Source: Elmis aenea | Lineage: Eukaryota > Arthropoda > Insecta > Coleoptera > Elmidae | Direction: 5' to 3' | NCBI GenBank assembly: GCA_947652605.1 | Contig: OX393579.1 | Span: 52,148,970-52,212,969 of the forward strand | DNA: 64,000 nucleotides | In this document: positions 24,744 through 35,863 of the stretch, one piece after another | Layout of the letters: every line of letters starts with the position of its first letter | Position numbering within the stretch: the stretch's first letter is position 1 | Translations under genes and position numbers: made by a program | The notes under the pieces: generated by a model | Seen by the model: the letters and a program-made list of their open reading frames with translations, nothing else | What the model was told of the DNA's origin: nothing | The model's database searches: none

Positions 24744-25020
24744 CATAACAAGAGTTGTATATGAAGCATAAACCGCACGAGTGAAAAAGTATTTGCACGA
24801 GTGCGTAATTGCTTTACAACTCGTGTTATGTAGCTTACTTTTTCTACGATCACATAATACCTACGATTTTAACGGCTTTTTGGCTAATATACACATGTAA
24901 TTACGTTGTCTTGTCAATTTTGACGTAAGCCTTCTTTGACATTCCTAGACAAGTGTGCGTTTTACTTACCGTGCGTTATAACTCACTTACTAGGCATGCA
25001 GGAAGTGTTTGACGTGAGTC
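24744..25020 (+). repeat. Dispersed repeat family R1, copy 2
   Basis: Near-identical to 5981-6210 and 38193-38590. Begins ATAACAAGAGTTGTA, which is complementary to ACAACTCGTGTTAT about 75 bases downstream, so the left end can fold into a hairpin. Confidence 0.78.
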
Positions 25021-25060
25021 TACTATAGCAATGTTTTCTAACTTTGGAATATCACAAGTA

Positions 25061-25949
25061 GAGTAGTGCCCTAATATAGAATACTTTTTTGTATTCGGGA
25101 ATAATATTCACATTTATTCAACAAAATTTTGCAAAAAAAATTAAAAGGAATTTGTAGTGAATACGCAACACTTTACTCGAATTCTGGTACGATATTACTG
25201 TAGATATTTCTTATATAGCTATTTTTTTTTAATGTTACTACTATTCCATAGGGGAACCTAATATGGAACACTAGGGGTTCTTAATATGGAATATAGAAAA
25301 TTATAGGAAATATACATTAAAATACACAACTGCTCATAGATTAATCTTTTATTTCTTTCTGATTTGCATTATTACTTAAACCAAACCAAAACTCTGTTAT
25401 TTATGTAAATTAAATTATAATTTAAGTGTCATTCGAATTAAATGTTGATAATTTATTTATTTTTTACAGGTAGGACAATGGAATTGTTTTTTTTTGGGTA
25501 TTTTGCACATTTTTCGTGTGCCCATTTCTGGCACTTTTGACACTGAACCCATATCCCTGTACTTAGTGACCATAATCATATTCATTATAAGGCATTTCAA
25601 AAATCGGTATATGTAAAACATGAAATGGCCTCAATCAAAATTTTGGTCTATTTAATTGAAATGTAAAGGCTCATGCTAAATAAATATGCAATAAAATATT
25701 GTATATTGTTTACCCTAGCATATAATATTTTGCACTGAGAGATTTAACCTAAAAACTCAGTAGCACGTCAAAAATATATTTGAAACTGTTATGTAATCTA
25801 GTGAATATTTTTTAACTATTTTACATTTGGGAATGTGTGATCGATGTACAAATAGGTACATATACTTTTCAACAGATATCGCGTATTCATTGTCATAAAA
25901 CTGATGTATTCCATAATAGGTACCTGTTCCATATTAGAGCACTTTACTC
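25061..25949 (-). mobile_element. pogo-like deletion element, copy A
   Basis: Inverted ends GAGTAGTGCCCTAATAT and complement of GAGTAAAGTGCTCTAATATG, flanked by TA (25059-25060, 25950-25951). Very similar over its length to 40381-41304, same orientation. The only recognisable coding residue is a C-terminal zinc-finger segment on the minus strand (about 25457-25561): WVQCQKCQKWAHEKC, frameshifted in an A run. TA target and such a finger suggest a pogo-type Tc1/mariner relative. Confidence 0.8.
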
Positions 25950-25951
25950 TA

Positions 25952-26789
25952 TTCAATAGTTATAGGACCGGACCTAGTACGCTTCCTTGTGGAACTCCTG
26001 CTTTAATTTCTGAATGATTCTTCTTGCTTTATTGTGAAGTGTCTCTCAGCATTGGTAATACGTACATAGATTTAAAGGTCTATTAAAATTTACAAACAAT
26101 GATTTTTCGAAATCTAAGCTTCTTTGACTACAGTGATTAATCAATGTATAAATTTTATTAAGTTTAATATTAGTTTCAGTTTTTAAAATTTTCATACTAG
26201 CAAAAACTTACACAATTTCCTCGCAAGCTGCTCTTCGAATACAGCGGTTGTTGTGTTTGCGCTTCTTTATATAAAAATGACAAACAACTGTGATTTATAT
26301 TGCATTGGCCCAGAATTTTAGCTTTTTTCAGGGCAGCCGTATTGAGCACAACGTCGGTGTCAAAATACCAAAACGCACTGCAAAATTTACAGTACAGAAC
26401 GATTTTATTTTCAATCCCAGACTGCCAGACTATTTTTCATGCAACAAAATTGCGCTGTATTTAACGAATTTCATAATTAAAATTAGAGACGTTTAAAAAA
26501 CCGTAATTAATGAATTTAGTGTTCGGTGTTAACACCTAAGCGTTGCTTTTCGGTTGAGTGATTGCGTTTTTTTCCAAGTTGCTGCATCCCTAACTCGTAA
26601 AATTAAAATAACTTTAACAATAAGCAGACGTTTCATGTGGAAATTGCGGAATTATACTACAAAAACTAATTACATTTAGTCGTTCGTGTATGTTTGTTGT
26701 TCAGATTAACTTTAGTTTTGTAATCCTTTTTGTACTAAAATCTGTTTTGATTTCTTTGTGCACTTTTTCTTATAAAGTGTTGTCGTAGT
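25952..26789. other. Intronic DNA, no gene
   Basis: A 68-codon plus frame at 26290 follows a TATATAAAA at about 26268; no family match or splice support. Confidence 0.35.
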
Positions 26790-26791
26790 TA

Positions 26792-28053
26792 CGAGGTAAG
26801 AGCCAAGATTTCCAAGCATGACATAGATCTAGGTATCGCAGGCGGGTCAAATTTTTTTAACTCATTGGTTCAATTAGCCTGGGAAAAAATGGATTTTATG
26901 TCAATTAGTTTTCTTATAACTGTTATTCGTTCATCACGATGTCAGGTGACGAAAATTGAGTATCGAGCTGTTATAAAATTTCTTACTCGCGAAGGTCTTT
27001 CTCCTCAAAGCATCAAAGTTCGAATGAATGGGGTGTACGGGGATAATCCCCCGTCTTATTTTGTGGTAAAAGATTAGTCAAAAAGGTTTTGAATGGAGAA
27101 AGAATCCTTGGAAGATGATACAGGAACAGGAAGGACTGTGGAAGTGGCGACGGACGACAAGATTGCCCTTGTTGAGGAACTCGTATTAGGCGATCGACGC
27201 TTGAAGGTGCAAGAACTATCAAAAATGTCGGGGCTTTCAGATATAAGTATTTGTTGAATCCTCCGCTATCAGTTAGGCATGAATAAAGTTAGTGCAAGTT
27301 GGGTCCCCAAACATCTCTCAGCAGTTCAGCGCCAGCGTCGTGTAGAATGTGCTCGATCCTTTTGGAGCTCTGTGGAGAAAATCCTGTAGACGCGTTGAAA
27401 ACAATTATTACAGGGGATGAAACCATGGTTTTCTACTATAATCCTTTGTCCAAAAGAGAATCGATGGAATAGAGGCGAAAAGCAGAAGAACGCCAAGAAA
27501 GTGCAGGGTCTGTCAGTTGACAAAAAAGGTGATGGCTACAATCTTTTGGTATTGTGAGGGCATTTTTCTCATAGATTTTAAAGAACGCAACAGCACAGTC
27601 AACGGGAAATATTGTGCAGCACTCCTGCGCAAACTACGACAAAATATTCGGGAGAAAAGACGTGGAAAACTGACCAGAGGCGTGCGTTTACTGCACGACA
27701 ATGCCCCCGTGCACACAGCTGGAATTGTTCAAGCTGCAATTCGTGACTGCGGTTTTGAAAAATCGATCACCCTCTGTATGGTCCAGATATGGATCCCAGT
27801 GACTTTTACCTGAGTGGAAATTCGAAAAAGGACCTTCGCGGGCGCCATTTCAGTGACGACCAAGAGGTAAAGACTGCAGTTTGGACACATTTTGCAGATA
27901 ACCCGAAGGCATTTTTTAGGGGTATCGAATTGTTGCTAAAGCGATGTAATAAGTGCATTGTTGCCGGGAAGGATTATATTAAAAAACAACATTTAATTTT
28001 GAGCCTTCGCCGTTTCTTTCATAGTCAGGCCGGGAATTTTGGCACTCACCTCG
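26792..28053 (+). mobile_element. Full-length decayed mariner
   Basis: Inverted ends CGAGGTAAGAGCCAAGATTTCC and complement of CGAGGTGAGTGCCAAAATTCC, flanked by TA (26790-26791, 28054-28055). 1262 bp, the usual mariner size. Confidence 0.92.
26942..28010 (+). pseudogene. mariner DD34D transposase pseudogene
   Basis: Begins with ATG-TCA-GGT-GAC at 26942 but shifts frame within ten codons. Recognisable in order: IEYRAVIKFLTREGLS (HTH start), LGDRRLKVQELSKMSGLS (second HTH), first catalytic Asp in TGDET (27416), second in LLHDNAPVH (27697), third in DPSDFYL (27801). The last two are 104 bases apart; restoring one lost base gives the DD34D spacing of mariners. Several stops and at least four frameshifts make it non-functional. 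Confidence 0.9.
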
Positions 28054-28113
28054 TATAATTAAAATGCCTGACAAAGTTTGAGGTTTATTGCCATTATCTT
28101 CTGTTTATGTTAT

Positions 28114-28195
28114 GGGCCCATGCACATTTAAAATTCTAAGTTAACATCAGTAACTCATTTACATTTTTGGCATAAGAAGTTATGTGTACATGGGC
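28114..28195. mobile_element. 82-bp MITE
   Basis: Ends GGGCCCATGCACAT and complement of GCCCATGTACACATA, with TTAT on both sides (28110-28113, 28196-28199). Harbinger-like ends; small size limits certainty. Confidence 0.45.
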
Positions 28196-28199
28196 TTAT

Positions 28200-28719
28200 A
28201 TTATAAACTACGTAAAAAGTAAAATTTTCAACTCCAAATCGAATAATTTAAGGCCTATATACGTTTCCATGTTTAAATTCGCATATAAAACAAGATTGTC
28301 ACGCAAATAAACCTATAACGTGTTTTTCGAAGTTTTTTCGTTTAGGTTTCCTTTATTTTTCTGTCGTTTTCCTTACTCCTTCAATATTCTATAGTAAATT
28401 ATAACGTATTGGGGCGGAATTGTGTTGAACGTTTTGTGTGTGATCACAAACTTCTTATTTCCTTTCCCGGAGTTTTTAAATTCTCATTTGGCAGTTTGCG
28501 CGGTGCTTTGGGAAACATTTTCAACTGTCTGTTAAAAAGTTCTCGAGTATTGAGCGTTCCACTGTGCACTTTATCTCGGGAGAATTGCAATGCAAGACTG
28601 TGCTGGATTACTTTAATTACCAGAGACGTGTTACCCGTAATTGTCAAGACTAAAAGGTGAAACTGGTCTCTTTAAAAAAATCGAGTACCTATGTCGACCT
28701 ACTTTTCGTTAATTGAATG
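28200..28719. other. Intronic DNA, no gene
   Basis: Frames of 67-83 codons on both strands at 28409-28660 overlap each other and match nothing recognised. Confidence 0.4.
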
Positions 28720-28727
28720 TTGTAGAT

Positions 28728-28983
28728 CAGCGGTGGGCAAACCGCGGCCCGCGGGCCTCATGCGGCCCTTGGTAGTTTTACATGCAGCCCTCCATGAATT
28801 ACTATATTAGTAAAAATGTCTATAATATGTATGTATAGCATTTTTTATACCTTAATTTTTTATCGCTCCCAACTTACACATAATTAATAAGTTGTTATTA
28901 TAATAATTTTTTTTTAGTGCGGCCCTTTTAGTCACACTGTTTGCGCAAACTGGCCCTCTTTAAAAAAAGTTTGCCCACCGCTG
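28728..28983. mobile_element. hAT-type MITE with perfect 8-bp duplication
   Basis: Ends CAGCGGTGGGCAAACCGCGG and complement of CAGCGGTGGGCAAAC, flanked by TTGTAGAT at 28720-28727 and 28984-28991. Sub-terminal GCGGCCC repeats surround an AT-rich core. Confidence 0.93.
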
Positions 28984-29218
28984 TTGTAGATCAATGTAAA
29001 CAGTGAATCAATTTCACCAGGCCATAACACGCATAATTTTTGGCGTTTTTCACTAATTTTGAGGCGCCAATTTCAGATTTGAACTCAAAAAAAGCTTACC
29101 GCGAAAATTTGGTTTGTTACAGTAAATTTTAATTTTTCTCACTTTTATGTACAATACTTAATTTTTACTTCCTACTATTGTAATTTCTAAAGGTATATTT
29201 TAAACAAAAGATGTATGA

Positions 29219-29533
29219 AGGGGCCTAAGAAGGAAGGAAACACAAATAGAAACAATCGACATAATAAAAGCGACGTACGAAGAAACGGTAAATATTGCAA
29301 GAACCCAAAATGAAGAATCGGAAGAGTTTGAAACAAAAGAGGGCTCAAAACAAGGATGCGTGCTCAGTCCATTATTATTCTCAGTAGTTATGGATGGGAT
29401 TATTAAAGAAGTAAAACAAAAAATGAGACAGTTTCACCTAGGCAACTGGAAAATGGAAAAAATAAACATAACTGAGCTAATATTTGCAGACGACATGGTC
29501 TTAGTCGCGGAAACAGAAAAAAACATAATCTAG
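29219..29533 (+). pseudogene. LINE reverse transcriptase fragment
   Basis: An open frame without an ATG reads IETIDIIKATYEETVN, then EGSKQGCVLSPLLFSVVMDG and ITELIFADDMVLVAET. These are RT motifs of the palm domain, with FADD as the catalytic box carrying two metal-binding Asp. It is followed by a TAG and is interrupted at about 29548 by a Helitron. After it, at about 29789, INTEKTKT continues the thumb region. 5' and 3' truncated. Confidence 0.85.
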
Positions 29534-29547
29534 AAACTCTAAACCTG

Positions 29548-29770
29548 GAATAAATATATATAAAAGTCCAGCCTGACTCTGTAACGCATGAATATAGTAA
29601 CGCAGTATACTACGGGTTCATTTGACCGACTAAGTTGTGTCTAATGAATCGTAAATTTTTACTCACCGGTAACATAACAGTGTCTAACTTGCAGCTCACG
29701 GTATTATAAAAAGTAATAGTTTTCATTTAAGATATATAATATTCCCGTCCTAGGACGGGTTACGTGCTAG
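29548..29770 (+). mobile_element. Short non-autonomous Helitron
   Basis: The 3' end has a 16-base palindromic hairpin CCCGTCCTAGGACGGG (29744-29759), then 11 bases ending CTAG, followed by T. The 5' end TATATATAAAAGTCCAG...CTGACTCTGTAACGC resembles insect Helitron starts, though the canonical TC is not clear. It splits the RT fragment, whose reading resumes afterwards. Confidence 0.6.
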
Positions 29771-29839
29771 TTGTAAATAATCAATATAACAATAAATACC
29801 GAAAAAACTAAAACATGAAAAAGTTGCTGGTTTCAGAAA

Positions 29840-30904
29840 TAGTCCCATCCGTATTGTCGGGGCACATATTTATAAGTAGTTCGTTTACGTTGTTTAGTAT
29901 ATCTAATGGGTTATCACCTGTATTTTTGACATTGTTGATGAAATTGTGTTCTTGTTGCCTTTTTTCCATATAGTTATATATTTAGAGAAGCTTTATGCGA
30001 TCGGGCATTTGTGAAACAATTGAAGAATCTAGTCAAGCTGGTTTTCAGTGTCTTTGGAGCGACTTTTCCTAAGTTCCTGCTGTAATATAATTCAGACATT
30101 AAGTGGAGCATACAAAGTCAATTTGGTATTTGAAGAAATTTTAAAATCCCGACGGAGCGGAGAGAAATCGAAGCGTATCTTGTGCTAAAGGACCGCCGTG
30201 CTGACGTGGCAGCTCTAGTTGGCCGTGTCGCACACGCGAGAAGTACACATAAGAAAAACGATATCGACCAAACCGAGCGCACACTTGGTCCTAAAACGTA
30301 TTATAAACATGTTACAATGTAGTCAATAAACGCGATTTATCAGCGGTCCTTACGAGCCACAGCCGCTGCGCGAATTATTGCCGCTAATAAAACACCGCCA
30401 GCGCTGATTACAAAACACAATAAAGCCAGGGAAACAGCTGGTCGGTCACCATGAAGATACCGGGGCGGCAACATCGCGGCTACCCGGATCTCGGCTAAAC
30501 CGCGCGTATTTAAAAAGATGAATAGGGCCATTCCGTTGATTCAGTTATCTGGAGGACTTGTTCGGATCTCCGCGGCCGCCTGAAAACGGCGAAATACTGG
30601 CATGCAAAATGGAAGATATGTATGAAACCCAGTGCCGTAGATTGCCTAATAAATAACTTCACCATTTACACTGCAACTACACTCAACAATATTTTAAATT
30701 TTCCACATTCACCGCACGTGCAGAAAACGTTGTAACCGTTCTTAACCTAAACCGAAATAAAAGAATACCGCCAGTATTTTTGTCCAAGAACACTGGTCAA
30801 TAGTGTGTCAGTAACGTAGATAATGATATGTGCTTCTTATAGTTTTTTAGGCTGAATTCAAACATAGCCTTGAAGAGTGTCCATAATTTACAGTTCTTTT
30901 TTTG
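29840..30904. other. Unassigned DNA with a GC-rich island 30150-30600
   Basis: 30133-30322 (plus) and 30340-30531 (minus) hold 62-63-codon frames. The minus one has a hydrophobic stretch (AVSLALLCFVISAGGVLLAA), but neither is a family I know. A 53-codon minus frame at 29808-29969 is also unrecognised. The GC-rich part could be conserved regulatory DNA. Confidence 0.3.
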
Positions 30905-30911
30905 TTATTTA

Positions 30912-31265
30912 TCCCTTCTTCTTCTTCTTTTTATATCGCCTTTTGCCTTATGGCGTCGGCTTTTGAGGTTTCTCCACCCATCCTTTTCATTCCTTCCTGA
31001 CTGTCGTCATCGCCCTCATCTCTTTAACTGTTCTCCCTCGTTCGCGGGCTAGTTGTTCAATCCTTTTTTCCATATTGGTTGTTGGTCTACCTGTCCGCTT
31101 CTCCCCATACCTCCTTGATTCCGTTTCCCGTTGGGTCGATGCTTACGGCGGCATCCCCTGTACGTCCCCATACCATTTTAGCTGTTTTTCTTTTATACTT
31201 TGGATTACTGGTTTTTTCGTTAGGTTTTTCTGTATGTCTTTATTTTTACACTTGTCTCTTTTAGT
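30912..31265 (-). pseudogene. LINE C-terminal end with GAA-repeat tail
   Basis: The minus strand reads KNKDIQKNLTKKPVIQSIKE, KQLKWYGDVQGMPP, then KRTGRPTTNMEKRIEQLARE. This is the post-RT C-terminal motif (LRWxGHVxRM...GRP) common to a large group of insect LINEs. An (AAG)n tail at 30913-30926 marks the 3' end. An in-frame TAA after MPP and frameshifts show decay. It abuts, tail-out, another LINE fragment on the plus strand. Confidence 0.75.
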
Positions 31266-31274
31266 TTTTCCTAG

Positions 31275-31450
31275 TTTCAATACATCACCTGAGAGTATAA
31301 AAAATCTACCCACCAAAAAAAGATTAAGAAATGTTCTAATGTTTAAAGCTTACTATGGAGTTAGCAAATATCAATGACGCTTACTTGAAAAACTTTTTTA
31401 AGTAAATATACTTTTGTGTTGTATATATTCGTTTCGTTTCCAAGGCCTAC
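31275..31450 (+). pseudogene. LINE 3' end, part 1
   Basis: NTSPESIKNLPTKKRLRNVL followed by MFKAYYGVSKYQ is the same LINE C-terminus found on the minus strand at 6735-7180. The 3'UTR is split by the MITE-related segment at 31481-32083 and resumes at 32086. Confidence 0.72.
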
Positions 31451-31480
31451 TATATAAAAATGTTGCAATTTCTCTTGACT

Positions 31481-32083
31481 TTATCAAAAATTCTTAATAA
31501 CTCGAAAATTGTTGAAGATAGGTATAGGAAACGCCAATACAGATTGATGCAGAATGTAATTTTGCATTAGAAAATGAAATAAAAGTTTGGGCATTGTATT
31601 TGAAAAAAACTAGTTTTAGTGGTCTGAAGTTGTATTAAAAGAAAATTAAATTTTGGACACCCTGTAAGTAATGCATGGATTGCATAAATTCCAGGATGTA
31701 CTCCAAGGTTTCTTTTAGGCATGGTCTAAATTTAAGCGTTTTTTCTTCAAAAATGGGCGTTATAAAATATTAAGCATCACGATCAAAATCAAAAAATTTT
31801 CAAAAAATCTCAAAAATCTAAAACATGGCACTTAGGTATAGTGAATGCTAATAAAAGTCTTTCTGAAATAACATTTTAAATCCAAATACGCAATAAAAAA
31901 TAGACCATTGTATTTGAAATAAGAAAGTAGACGTCAACTTCCGGTATTTCCGCAAGTGTCGCCATCTTAAAAATATTTTCATTTAACAGATCATATGCAA
32001 TTATGGTCATAACCAAAATATCAGATCCATACCCTTTTTCATTCTTAATATATTTTTAAGTATCGGTCTCAATCAATCACCCG
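31481..32083. mobile_element. TA MITE related to 6661-9522, left end eroded
   Basis: Close match to 7203-7800: shared CTTAATAACTCGAAAATT, GACACCCTGTAAGTAATGCA, CAACTTCCGGTATTT. The right end TCAATCAATCACCCG is followed by TA (32084-32085). The left terminus is not recognisable. Confidence 0.7.
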
Positions 32084-32085
32084 TA

Positions 32086-32168
32086 TGTGTATTATTATTA
32101 TCATTATTTGACATGTTCTACGCCTTTTTGGATATTCAGAACAAATAAAGACTACTACTACTACTAAA
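32086..32168 (+). pseudogene. LINE 3' end, part 2
   Basis: GTTCTACGCCTTTTTGGATA then AACAAATAAAGACTACTACT: same 3' terminus as the LINE at 6735 (there with an ATT tail), here with an (ACT)n tail. Confidence 0.72.
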
Positions 32169-32169
32169 A

Positions 32170-33090
32170 AAATGACAAGTGATATAAATATTTGACGTAA
32201 AATACGTTATTCTATTAACTTATACAGGAATTCATCTTGGGAAAAACTAATTTCATTAAACAATGAACCTGGAATTGTCTGTTCATTTTCCACTTAACTG
32301 AATATCAAAGGGCCAACTTTGGAAATGTCAACTGTTAAGACTGCAAACATACAGATGCAGCCGTAGTTGTACCGTTGCATAACAAACAAGAAACAAGAAG
32401 CTAAATTACGGACGCATTCGTCAGTCCAATAACTGATTACAGCCCGAGTCCAGCCGTGCATAATACATCCACAGCCGGCTAACAAGGAGCCTCTCTCTAT
32501 TCATCAATCGACGTACCACAAATATTGCAACACTATGAAATTGCGGCTTATGTTGTAGAATGGGTTGAGCTTTTGCTCGAGGTTTATACAGCATGATTGA
32601 CCTCCAATGCCTTTATCTGTAATAAACCCTAACCAGCTCAGAGTTTGAAAACGGCTCATTGCCCAAGATCGTCTATCGGTCAGATGCAACGTTCAGAAAA
32701 GCGGTTCATTTAAGATAATCAAGTCAATTAGCTTAAAATAGTTGGAAATTCAAAGATCATACGCTACGTTGAGCAATCCATAACACGACAACACCGTAAA
32801 AATAATTCTATAAGACCCTGAAAAAAACAAACGACTACAAGTGGCCTTAATAAGAAAGCAAAACAGTGTTATCTGGACATTGCTATCAGAAGATTTTTCC
32901 AGCAAGGCTATGTACGATCCAATGTACTATCAGGATTCTGCGCAGTATCGATATCGCGCTCCAGCTCAGTCTCTGATAGTTCTTCAGACGGTTAGTCGGC
33001 TGTTCCAATTGTTATAAAATTAATACATGAACTAGTCAGCGTACGGTCTAAACAGTACGTGAATGAAGTAGCGCTTGGATTTTTATACGC
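32170..33090. other. Intronic DNA with GC-richer stretch 32300-32700
   Basis: No gene recognised; minus frames of 61-63 codons at 32294 and 32504 have no family match. Confidence 0.4.
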
Positions 33091-33367
33091 ATGCGCTGTT
33101 CATAACCAACGTGAGCTCTGGTAGCTATGCATCGCCCTCCCAATCCCATTTAGTACTGGATTCTTAAGGTATTTACCCTTGCGATGCGCTCATTTCTATG
33201 AACCAAATAGACACAAATGTCATTTACAGTTAGGCCAGTCGTAAAAGCGTTCCAACAACGGCTAATACTGGCCAATACATTTATTAGTACCTACATAGTT
33301 CACGCATGCGAATAAACCAATTCATGTACTTATACATGAATGTAAATCGCTTGTTGAAACAAACCTA
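33091..33367 (+). repeat. Dispersed repeat family R2, copy 1
   Basis: Highly similar to 46549-46810 from ATGCGCTGTTCATAAC through GAGCTCTGGTAGCTATG and GCGTTCCAACAACGGCTAAT to AAATCGCTTGTTG. No inverted ends, tail, tRNA boxes or coding sequence recognised. Confidence 0.8.
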
Positions 33368-35018
33368 ATGTAATAACCGAGTAGATATACGACAGTGTAA
33401 AGGTTATAAATTAAAGATTTGTTTGCGGATTAAAGTTTTAATTGCAATAATCAAAAAACCAATAAAACCTTACTTTTTTAACAACAAGATTCTTCATAGA
33501 TAAGTGATTTTAATTCAACTTATTTATATCAAGTTTACAATAAATAACTTAAAGAATTAAAACAACTACAGTATGATATTTTGTTAGAAATGGTAATCAA
33601 AAATTGGTAGTTAATAAAGCTGTTTGGCTTCTTAGGTAAAACAAAAGTAACAACTTCGTAACTAAACTTTCAGCTTCGTAAGATTTAAAATTGTATGAAC
33701 GATGTACATATTTAGAACTAAGGAAACTATGCGAAATATTCTTGTGATTCCAAGACATGTGAATAAGCCCCATTATTAAACCCCAATTTACATTTCGGGT
33801 ACCTTTTCAGCAAAAGTTTGGAACAAAACCTGTGCATAACTTGAACTGCATACTGTCAACAATCAAATATATAGTTTTTGTTTTGGAGTTGATCCATTTT
33901 CAGGATCGACGATTTAATAACCTTTTGTATTTAAAGAAATGTAACGAAGAAATCACCTTTTATATTTAGCAAATGTTAAAAGTCGCAATAAATGCCGTTG
34001 GTAACAAATGCCACATATATTTACGTATATTTAGACTCGTATAAAGCTAAAAATAATGCAAATGTCAGGCGTGAAAAATTCAACTATTCATCATGCAAAC
34101 GATTTAAAGAGATTGCGTTTCTATTGTAAATAAAAACACATAAAATTTTCTATAAATGTAAATGTCGCAATGGTATTGGAAAATTCTAAGTTTGGGATAA
34201 TGTTAAAAGCGACCCATCGTAAAACTTTATTCACACTTAACCGGCTCAAAGACATATTTGTTAAAAAAATCATGGCATAAGGAAGAGGTTACATTTTTCT
34301 TAGTACACACAATTTCACACAAATGTTACGAATCACCGTGTTTTATTACTGTAAAGTGGCTTAAGCCACTTTCAAAATTAATAGTTTATAAAAACTACGG
34401 ACTTTTCAACGCGTTCATTGACCAAAGACGATGACTATTGAACTAATGCAATGACATTACTTATTTGCGGACTCAATTGTTTAAAGTAAATTCCCCAATA
34501 CTAGTCCCTTATTCGAATATATTTCAGAGAGATAGATTTGGAGATGCTTGAAAAACGGAGCGCTTTATATTCAGGTTTATTGTAACAGGGTTTTGAACGC
34601 CAACTTGATTAGCTTAGAGTAGAAGAGCGAACGCCGTCAAGCTGGCTGTGACAGCTCTTTCCAGAATAAGACCCACAACTTGTGTTTAAACACCCCTTTA
34701 AACAATTGAATATTTATAGCCTGAAACAATCGTTCAGCAAGTTCGTCTTGGCAGGATTCCAGCAGAAAGAATTACCATCATATTACGGAAACCAACAGTC
34801 TGTGTCTTAATGTATAAAGTATAACGTTCTTCTCGGAAATACTTCTTATGAGGGTTAATATTTTAAGAATATAAAATCGTTCGAGTATGCTGGGAGTGCA
34901 AGTGGCAAAAGTTGGGAGAACAATGCATGCAAGCCAAGTTTTTAAAGTGCATAAAATTAATTGGTTCTTTTATAGATGCGTTGTAGGTTAAATGGCACAA
35001 AAGTTACCTATTATAATA
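33368..35018. other. AT-rich intronic DNA, no gene
   Basis: Nothing recognisable on either strand. Confidence 0.45.
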
Positions 35019-35863
35019 TAGCTTCACAGTATATCTATCTCAGAGAACGTTTAAGGTCAAAATGGAAAACGAATACTCAGAACTTACGTTTATAAGAGCA
35101 GGTGTACCTCAAGGAAGTGTCCTTAGACCGGTATTGTACCTGCTGTATACACATGACATTCCAGAAACACAAAACGTAAAACTCGCCACATTTGCTGACG
35201 ACACCGCAGTTTTAACTACATGAGCAACCATAGAAGAAACAACAGAAACTCTCCAAAGCGCAATTAATAAAATATATGCATGGACAAAACAGTGGCATAT
35301 AAAAATTAACGAAGAAAAATCAGTCCACGTTAATTTTACCAACAAAAGAATAAACTACCTACCAGTGTATCTAAACAATAATCCCTTACAAAAACACTGC
35401 TAAATATCTTGGCATAAACTTAGTCGTCAAGTTAAAATGGAAGGAACACGTCAAAAAGAAAACGGAACAGCTGAAGATAAAGTATAGAGATATGCATTGG
35501 CTGATAGGAAGAAATTCCCAGCTTGCTATCCAAAACAAACTGCTTCTATACAAACAGGTGCTCAAGCCTGTTTGAACAGATGGACTACAATTATGGGGCT
35601 GTACCAAAAAAAGCAACTACAGCCGTATTCAAAAATTGAAAAACCGTGTATTAAGGAGCATAGTAGATGCTCCTTGGTATGTTCGGAACAGCGATTTACA
35701 CCGGAAACTCCAGGTTGAATCTGTCTAAGAAGAAATTTAAAAAGCTGCCAAAAGCCATGAGGAGAGGCTCCACAGACATTCCAACATTGAAGTGCTCCAA
35801 CTTCTCGATAATCAAAACCTAGTGCGTAGGCTCGAAAGGATTAAACCCTTTGAACTTGTGTAG
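35019..35863 (+). pseudogene. Jockey-like reverse transcriptase, 5'-truncated
   Basis: Reads VYLSQRTFKVKMENEYSE, then GVPQGSVLRPVLYLLYTHDI (RT domain 4) and ATFADDTAVL (catalytic FADD at 35191). After frameshifts near 35395 and 35500, fragments of the C-terminal region (LYKQVLKP-like, DAPWYVRN-like) follow, ending LKPFELV-like before TAG 35861-35863. Stops include TGA at 35221. Typical dead-on-arrival Jockey copy; a poly-A tail is not evident. Confidence 0.88.

Noticed and set aside
29808..29969. 53-codon minus frame LDILNNVNELL...
   Set aside because: Partly antisense to an RT relic and not recognisable; no evidence of a gene.
30451..30475. Minus-strand ATGGTGACCGAC considered as the Musashi RRM2 start
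   Set aside because: The following codons do not give TKKIFVGG and a stop follows within about 16 codons.
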